A stretch of 64,000 nt of DNA from VXNE01 sp965261535. GTDB taxonomy: Bacteria > Pseudomonadota > Gammaproteobacteria > Pseudomonadales > Azotimanducaceae. Shown here piece after piece: positions 57,134 to 64,000 of this stretch. A program made the position numbers and the translations under genes. The stretch lies in NCBI GenBank assembly GCA_965261535.1, contig OZ253469.1, positions 2,046,001-2,110,000 of the forward strand, read 5' to 3'. Positions within the stretch are counted from its first letter, which is position 1. Every line of letters begins with the position of its first letter. The notes beneath the pieces are model-generated. The model worked only from the letters and a program-made list of their open reading frames with translations. It searched no databases and was not told where the DNA came from.

Positions 57134-57844
57134 TCAATGATCCGCCGCGTACGTAATTGCATTGAAACTGGCGGGTTCCAGTGAAGCGCCGCCGACCAAA
57201 CCCCCGTCGATGTCATCCTCGGCGAACAGCACCCCCGCATTTTCGGCCGTTACGCTGCCGCCGTAAAGGATGCAGGTCTCCCGGTCGCCGAGCGCACCGC
57301 GTATGGTTGCATGCATCGCCTGGGCCTGCGTAGGCGTTGCAGTTTCCCCGGTACCGATCGCCCACACCGGTTCGTATGCGACGACCGCGCTATCCGCCGT
57401 CGAAGCGTGCTGGACCGCGTGGAGTTGCGATAACACAACCTCAGCGGCGCGCCCTTCGCGACGTTCTTCCAGCGTCTCCCCCACGCACAGTATCGGAATG
57501 AGTCCGGCCCGCAGCGCGGCCCCGTACTTCGCCGCGACCACATCATCCGTCTCCATAAACAGTCGTCGCCGTTCCGAATGGCCAACCAGAACATAACGCG
57601 CTCCCAGTTCCGCCGCCATTTCTGCCGCAATCTCGCCGGTATACGCGCCGGATCTCTCGAGATGCGCGTTCTGTACGCCGATCTCCGCACCTCCCAACCG
57701 CTCAACGGCTAACGGCAGATACAACGCCGGCGGAAAGAGAACCACATCGACGCCATCGCGAACTTCAAGGGAACATGCGAACTTCTCGATTAGCGACCGC
57801 GACCCATGCATCTTCCAGTTTCCGGCAACTATCGGTCGGCGCAT
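57134..57844 (-). CDS. tpiA: Triosephosphate isomerase
   Basis: Glycolytic TIM barrel, 236 residues. GNWKMHG with the active-site Lys, VGHSERR with His and YEPVWAIGTG with the catalytic Glu are all intact. Next to secG, as usual. Confidence 0.96.
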   Translation of the reverse strand: MRRPIVAGNWKMHGSRSLIEKFACSLEVRDGVDVVLFPPALYLPLAVERLGGAEIGVQNAHLERSGAYTGEIAAEMAAELGARYVLVGHSERRRLFMETDDVVAAKYGAALRAGLIPILCVGETLEERREGRAAEVVLSQLHAVQHASTADSAVVAYEPVWAIGTGETATPTQAQAMHATIRGALGDRETCILYGGSVTAENAGVLFAEDDIDGGLVGGASLEPASFNAITYAADH

Positions 57845-57925
57845 TGCCCCGCGGGCCCTATAAGGCGAAGGGCGCGCAATGGTATCAGCTACCCGCTGGA
57901 TGACAACCGGAGGTCTGCGCGGTCC

Positions 57926-59269
57926 TCAAAGGTGCGCGGAACGAACTACTTGCGCCAATGCTTGCGCGTGTCCCGCCACTTCGTCGGCGTCTTCGCCTTC
58001 CACCATGACCCGCACGACGGGTTCGGTTCCCGACGGCCGCAGCAAGACGCGACCGCGACCCGCAAGCTTGCCCTCCACATCACCGACCGCAGCCGACACA
58101 TGGGTACAGGAGGTCGCCGCGGCGGGATCCTTGCACCCAACGTTGATCACGGCCTGGGGCAGCCCCACCATTCCCGAGGTCAGTTCTGCCAAGGATTGAT
58201 CGTTGTCGACCATCGCGACCAAAACCTGCAGCGCCGCAATAATGCCGTCGCCGGTGGTCGTGAGCTGCGAGCAAACGATGTGGCCGGACGACTCCCCACC
58301 GAGTCCCCAGTCGAGCCGACGCATCGCTTCAATGACAAAACGGTCGCCCACGTCCGTGCGCGCAAATGGAATACCCGCCTTTCCCAACGCGCGTTCGAGA
58401 CCCAGATTGCTCATCGATGTGCCGACCACCCCGCCCTTCAAGTGTCCGTCCCGAGCGGCATGGCGCGCGATCACGTACAAGAGTTCGTCCCCGTCCACGA
58501 GATTCCCGTTGTGATCTGCCATCACCACGCGGTCGCCGTCGCCGTCGAATGCGATGCCCACATCGGCACCGACCTCCACCACCTTTGCCGCCATCGCCTC
58601 CGGATGCGTAGAACCGCAGGCATCGTTGATGTTCATGCCGTCCGGTTCCGCGGCAAGGAGGACAACCTCTGCACCCAACTCCGAAAACACGCTGGGCGCG
58701 ACGGCATAGGTCGCACCGTTGGCACAGTCGAGAACGACCTTCATCCCGCGCAGGCGGAACTGTCGACTCACCGTGCTCTTGCAGAACTCGATGTAACGCC
58801 CCCGGGCATCGTCGAGCAGCACAACTTTTCCGAGCTCGCTCGAGCGAACGGTCTTCATCGGCTGTCCGATCCGCTCCTCGATGGCAAACTCCATCTCGTC
58901 CGGCAGCTTGTGGCCCTGCGAATCGAAAAACTTGATCCCATTGTCTTCGTACGCGTTGTGTGACGCGCTAATTACGATTCCAGCACCTGCCCGGAACGTG
59001 CGCGTGAGATACGCCACCGCAGGCGTCGGAATCGGCGTTAACAGGCGTACATCCGCCCCGGCTGACACCAGTCCCGCCTCCAGCACCGACTCGATCATGT
59101 AACCGGAAATGCGCGTGTCCTTGCCGATGAGCACCAGTGGCGAGCCCTCGGCTGCGAAGACCTTGCCGACTGCCCAGCCGAGACGCAGGCAGAACTCCGC
59201 CGTGATTGGCGCCTCACCGACGCGGCCGCGAATCCCGTCGGTGCCGAAGTACTTTCGTCCGTTATTCAT
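57926..59269 (-). CDS. glmM: Phosphoglucosamine mutase
   Basis: Converts glucosamine-6-phosphate to glucosamine-1-phosphate for UDP-GlcNAc synthesis. 447 residues; TDGIRGRVG at the start, the phosphoserine loop GIVISASHN, the metal loop DGDGDR and the C-terminal RPSGTEP phosphate site are present. Confidence 0.97.
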   Translation of the reverse strand: MNNGRKYFGTDGIRGRVGEAPITAEFCLRLGWAVGKVFAAEGSPLVLIGKDTRISGYMIESVLEAGLVSAGADVRLLTPIPTPAVAYLTRTFRAGAGIVISASHNAYEDNGIKFFDSQGHKLPDEMEFAIEERIGQPMKTVRSSELGKVVLLDDARGRYIEFCKSTVSRQFRLRGMKVVLDCANGATYAVAPSVFSELGAEVVLLAAEPDGMNINDACGSTHPEAMAAKVVEVGADVGIAFDGDGDRVVMADHNGNLVDGDELLYVIARHAARDGHLKGGVVGTSMSNLGLERALGKAGIPFARTDVGDRFVIEAMRRLDWGLGGESSGHIVCSQLTTTGDGIIAALQVLVAMVDNDQSLAELTSGMVGLPQAVINVGCKDPAAATSCTHVSAAVGDVEGKLAGRGRVLLRPSGTEPVVRVMVEGEDADEVAGHAQALAQVVRSAHL

Positions 59270-59287
59270 TTTTCTTGCCTTCGTTTC

Positions 59288-60139
59288 TCAAACGCCAAGT
59301 CGCGCATGCGCCAGGGTAGCTTCGACGACTTTCAGCGCGTCGACCGTTTCCCCGACATCGTGAACGCGCAGCACTGCGGCACCGTTAACAACCGCGAGCA
59401 CGGCGGCGGCAATGCTGGCCGGCAGACGGTCGGCGACTGCCTTGCCGGTAAGCTCACCGAGCGTGCTCTTTCTCGAAAGCCCCACCAGGATCGGCAATCC
59501 AATCGATGATAGCGCACGCAGATTGGCGAGCAGCGCCAGATTGTGGGCCACGGTCTTGCCGAAACCGAATCCCGGATCGACCAACAGTCGCGCCGCATCG
59601 ACGCCAGCTTCGCGACACGCGGCGACACGCTTGCCAAGGAACTCTCCCACCTCGTCAACCACGTCCGCATAGAGCGGCCGCTCCTGCATGGTTCTGGGTT
59701 CGCCGCGCATGTGCATCAGGCAGACGCCGACATCAGAGGCGGCGAGCAGTTCGAGCATGCCGTCACCACGGGCGGCGCGGACATCGTTGACGAGTTCCGC
59801 TCCGGCCCGGATTGCCGCGGCCGCAACGCCAGGTTTGTACGTATCTATGCTGATGACCGCATCGAGTTGGCGCGCGCGCTCGATGATGGGCACAGTGCGA
59901 TCTATCTCCTCAGCATCCGAAACGGGGTTCGCGCCGGGCCGCGTACTTTCGCCGCCGATGTCCACGATGTCCGCTCCGGCGTCCACCATGGCGGCGGCGG
60001 TATCGAAAGCGGCGTCCGCCCCGACAAAGCGGCTATGTTCGAAGAACGAGTCGGGAGTGGCATTGATGACTCCCATCACTCTTGGACGGGACAAATCGAG
60101 GGTGCGCGATCCGCACGCCAGGGATGGGTTTGCGCCCAC
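59288..60139 (-). CDS. folP: Dihydropteroate synthase
   Basis: Condenses p-aminobenzoate with the pterin pyrophosphate; sulfonamide target. 283 residues. GVINATPDSFF, DIGGESTRPGA and the DPGFGFGKT segment identify it. GTG start at 60139. Between ftsH (15 bp upstream) and glmM, as in E. coli. Confidence 0.95.
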   Translation of the reverse strand: MGANPSLACGSRTLDLSRPRVMGVINATPDSFFEHSRFVGADAAFDTAAAMVDAGADIVDIGGESTRPGANPVSDAEEIDRTVPIIERARQLDAVISIDTYKPGVAAAAIRAGAELVNDVRAARGDGMLELLAASDVGVCLMHMRGEPRTMQERPLYADVVDEVGEFLGKRVAACREAGVDAARLLVDPGFGFGKTVAHNLALLANLRALSSIGLPILVGLSRKSTLGELTGKAVADRLPASIAAAVLAVVNGAAVLRVHDVGETVDALKVVEATLAHARLGV

Positions 60140-60154
60140 GGGGCCCCGGAGACT

Positions 60155-62092
<1,938 letters not shown>

Positions 62093-62146
62093 GTGCCCAA
62101 CCTCGGTCAGCCCGCAATGCCCGGCGCAGACGACCGATCATCAATC

Positions 62147-62740
62147 CTACTCCATATCGGCAACCGCATACACCTCGCGCGAACCAGCCCGGGATGCCGG
62201 CGGCTTGGCCAGCGCGACCCGAGCAAACGCCGCGCGCATGTCATGCATCACTTCGTCGAATCCCGCGCCCTGAAACATCTTGACAACAAAGCGGCCCCCC
62301 GGGTTCAACCAGCGCACGGCCGCGCGGGTGGCGCATCCCACCAATTCGAGGCTGCGCGCCTGATCGACGACCCTGTTACCACTCATATTGGGGGCCATAT
62401 CGGACAACACAAGGTCTGCGCCGCCGCCCAGTGCCGCCGCGATTCGCTCCTGCACATGAGGGTCGTCCGCATCACCCAGGATAAATCGGGTCCCTCGGGG
62501 CGTATTCGCCAAGGGAAACACGTCCACTGCCACCAACCGCCGACATCGGGGTGCCATATACTCGGTCCATCCGCCCGGCGACGCACCGAGTTCCAGAACG
62601 ACGCAAGACGGGGTCGTAAGCGAGAAACGCGCGTCGAGCTGCTCGAGTTTGAACAGGGCGCGCGATACCGCTTGGCCCACATAGGGATCGCGCTGCTGTC
62701 GGGCGATCCAGCGGTTGCTTGATTTCGACCGTCTAGCCAC
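62147..62740 (-). CDS. rlmE: 23S rRNA (uridine-2552-2'-O) methyltransferase RlmE
   Basis: 197-residue SAM-dependent methyltransferase, also called FtsJ/RrmJ. LELGASPGGWTEYM is the SAM motif; the catalytic K-D-K-E set is visible in LFKLEQL, SDMAPNMSG, VVKMFQG and SREVY. Upstream of ftsH as usual. Confidence 0.95.
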   Translation of the reverse strand: MARRSKSSNRWIARQQRDPYVGQAVSRALFKLEQLDARFSLTTPSCVVLELGASPGGWTEYMAPRCRRLVAVDVFPLANTPRGTRFILGDADDPHVQERIAAALGGGADLVLSDMAPNMSGNRVVDQARSLELVGCATRAAVRWLNPGGRFVVKMFQGAGFDEVMHDMRAAFARVALAKPPASRAGSREVYAVADME

Positions 62741-62775
62741 GTCCGATCATCGCGGCCCCAGATAAAATATCCGAC

Positions 62776-63249
62776 CTAGATGTGCTCGACCTGGCCGACA
62801 ATGTATTCGCGGTCGCCGACCGGCGTCGCCACTATCGCGGAATCGCCCCGTGACTTGCCGATGATCGCGCGAGCGATGGGCGACATCACGGAAATCTTGC
62901 CGAACTTCAGGTCGGCTTCGTCCTCGCCGACGATCTTGTAGCGCACCGTCTCGTCCTTCTCGCAGTCGCTCAAGGTGACGGTTGCCCCGAATATCACCTT
63001 TCCCGTGGGTCTGATACGCGTGATATCGATGATCTGCGAATCGGCGAGCTTAGCCTCGATGTCCCGGATTCGCGCTTCTATGAAGCCCTGCTGTTCCTTG
63101 GCGGCGTGGTATTCGGCGTTCTCGCGCAGATCGCCGTGTTCCCGCGCCGTGGCGATCTCTCTCGCGATGTTGGGACGGGCAAAGCTCTTGAGCTGAGCGA
63201 GTTCCTCGCGCAGCCACCGTTCCCCCTCTACCGTCATCGGCCAGATCAT
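62776..63249 (-). CDS. greA: Transcription elongation factor GreA
   Basis: 157 residues. The coiled-coil tip carries the acidic residues in HGDLRENAEYHAAKE that stimulate transcript cleavage in stalled RNA polymerase. The start overlaps the carB stop (ATGA). Confidence 0.96.
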   Translation of the reverse strand: MIWPMTVEGERWLREELAQLKSFARPNIAREIATAREHGDLRENAEYHAAKEQQGFIEARIRDIEAKLADSQIIDITRIRPTGKVIFGATVTLSDCEKDETVRYKIVGEDEADLKFGKISVMSPIARAIIGKSRGDSAIVATPVGDREYIVGQVEHI

Positions 63250-64000
63250 GGACGTTCTCCCGCATTTGCGCGGTCACGCAGACCGCTATGCAAGTCTTGC
63301 AGCCTTCGTACGCTCTCAACCGGTCCGTAATCCATTGCGATGCAAAAGGCCTCGCCACCCGCCAGAGTCGTCGTGTAGCACACCTTTTGCGCCAAGGCGA
63401 GCCTTCGTATGATGGATGAGTCGGCGATGGACTGGCGACCTTCCGTCGTATTGACGATGAGATCGATCTTTTCGTTCTTCATCATGTCCGTCACGTCCGG
63501 ACGACCTTCGGTCACCTTGTTGACGGGGCGCGCGCGGATACCGGCTTCCCTCAGTACCTGCGCGGTGCCTCGGGTGGCGGAGAGTTCGAAACCGAGCGAC
63601 ACCAGATCGCGGCCCAGGGCGGCGACGAACGGGCGATCCGATGTCTTCACGCTGACGAACGCCTTGCCGCCTCTGGGCAGCACTTCGCCAGCCGCGAGAG
63701 ACGCCTTGGCGAATGCCTCGGCGAACGTGTCGCCAACGCCCATTACCTCGCCAGTGGATTTCATCTCGGGACCGAGTATCGGGTCTACCCCAGGGAACTT
63801 GATGAACGGGAATACCGACTCTTTGACACTGACGTAGTCGGGGACCGTTTCCTGCGTAAATCCCTGTTCTTCCAGCGTCACGCCCACCATGCAGCGCGCC
63901 GCCATCTTGGCGAGCGATATGCCGATACATTTGGAAACGAACGGCACCGTGCGAGAGGCGCGGGGGTTGACTTCAATGACGTATACATCGCGGTCCTGCA
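63246..64000 (-). CDS. carB: Carbamoyl-phosphate synthase large subunit, 5'-truncated by window edge
   Basis: C-terminal 250 or so codons of CarB. YVIEVNPRASRTVPFVSKC is the end of the second ATP-grasp half; the MGS-like allosteric domain follows (GKAFVSVKTSDRP, TRGTAQVLREAGI, VNTTEGRQSIADS). Makes carbamoyl phosphate for arginine and pyrimidines. Confidence 0.96.
   Translation of the reverse strand, partial: QDRDVYVIEVNPRASRTVPFVSKCIGISLAKMAARCMVGVTLEEQGFTQETVPDYVSVKESVFPFIKFPGVDPILGPEMKSTGEVMGVGDTFAEAFAKASLAAGEVLPRGGKAFVSVKTSDRPFVAALGRDLVSLGFELSATRGTAQVLREAGIRARPVNKVTEGRPDVTDMMKNEKIDLIVNTTEGRQSIADSSIIRRLALAQKVCYTTTLAGGEAFCIAMDYGPVESVRRLQDLHSGLRDRANAGERP

Overview
The window is a stretch of a GC-rich (about 60 % by eye) gammaproteobacterial chromosome. 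The evidence is conserved gene order. The blocks tyrS / M23 peptidase / anmK / erpA / bactofilin, then dksA-gluQ-(cbrB)-pcnB-panB-panC-pgi-acs, then carB-greA-rlmE-ftsH-folP-glmM-tpiA-secG-tRNA-Leu // tRNA-fMet-rimP-nusA-infB-rbfA-truB-rpsO-pnp are the order known from Pseudomonas and relatives. It is not a typical Pseudomonas: no cbrA, folK or panD is seen at the expected places, the 16S gene has an enlarged V2 helix, and mobile and decaying DNA is prominent. An uncultured or host-associated lineage is possible, but that is inference.

Layout: 1-738 end of birA (minus). 1019-2194 an FAD monooxygenase. 2408-8100 a complete rRNA operon (16S, tRNA-Ile, tRNA-Ala, 23S, 5S; all minus) with promoter, boxA sites and terminator. 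8160-13558 tyrS, a cell-wall M23 peptidase, anmK, erpA, bactofilin and a coiled-coil membrane protein. 13700-18199 a tightly packed clcA-like / hemJ / hemL / PfkB-kinase run. 18200-27732 sfsA, dksA, gluQ, a degenerate CbrB-like regulator, pcnB, a deoxynucleoside kinase, panB, panC and pgi, with copies of a 45-bp palindromic repeat between and inside genes. 27884-32684 a three-gene SIR2 / middle component / SMC-ATPase operon inserted between pgi and acs; it looks like an anti-phage (Lamassu / ABC-three-component type) system. 32773-34701 acs. 34718-43261 the translation/RNA operon pnp back to rimP (minus), then tRNA-fMet. 43649-46105 a truncated 2OG oxygenase, a cysteine synthase-glutaredoxin fusion and a cupin. 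46203-56678 a decayed genomic island bounded by a direct repeat of the tRNA-Leu 3' end. It holds an IS66-type element, a nested pair of integrase-core elements, an ISAs1-type element with a fused DruA-like domain, an RNA-binding protein and an AlpA-type regulator. 56762-64000 secG, tpiA, glmM, folP, ftsH, rlmE, greA and the 3' part of carB (minus).

The core genes form normal transcription, translation, cell-wall, heme, CoA and folate modules. The features that stand out are the SIR2-SMC operon, the palindromic repeat family that has apparently been absorbed in frame into sfsA and nusA, a regulator that kept its DNA-binding domain but lost its sigma-54 contact loop, and insertion sequences carrying DruA-like (DUF4338) proteins, one with a canonical -1 frameshift heptamer in the transposase.
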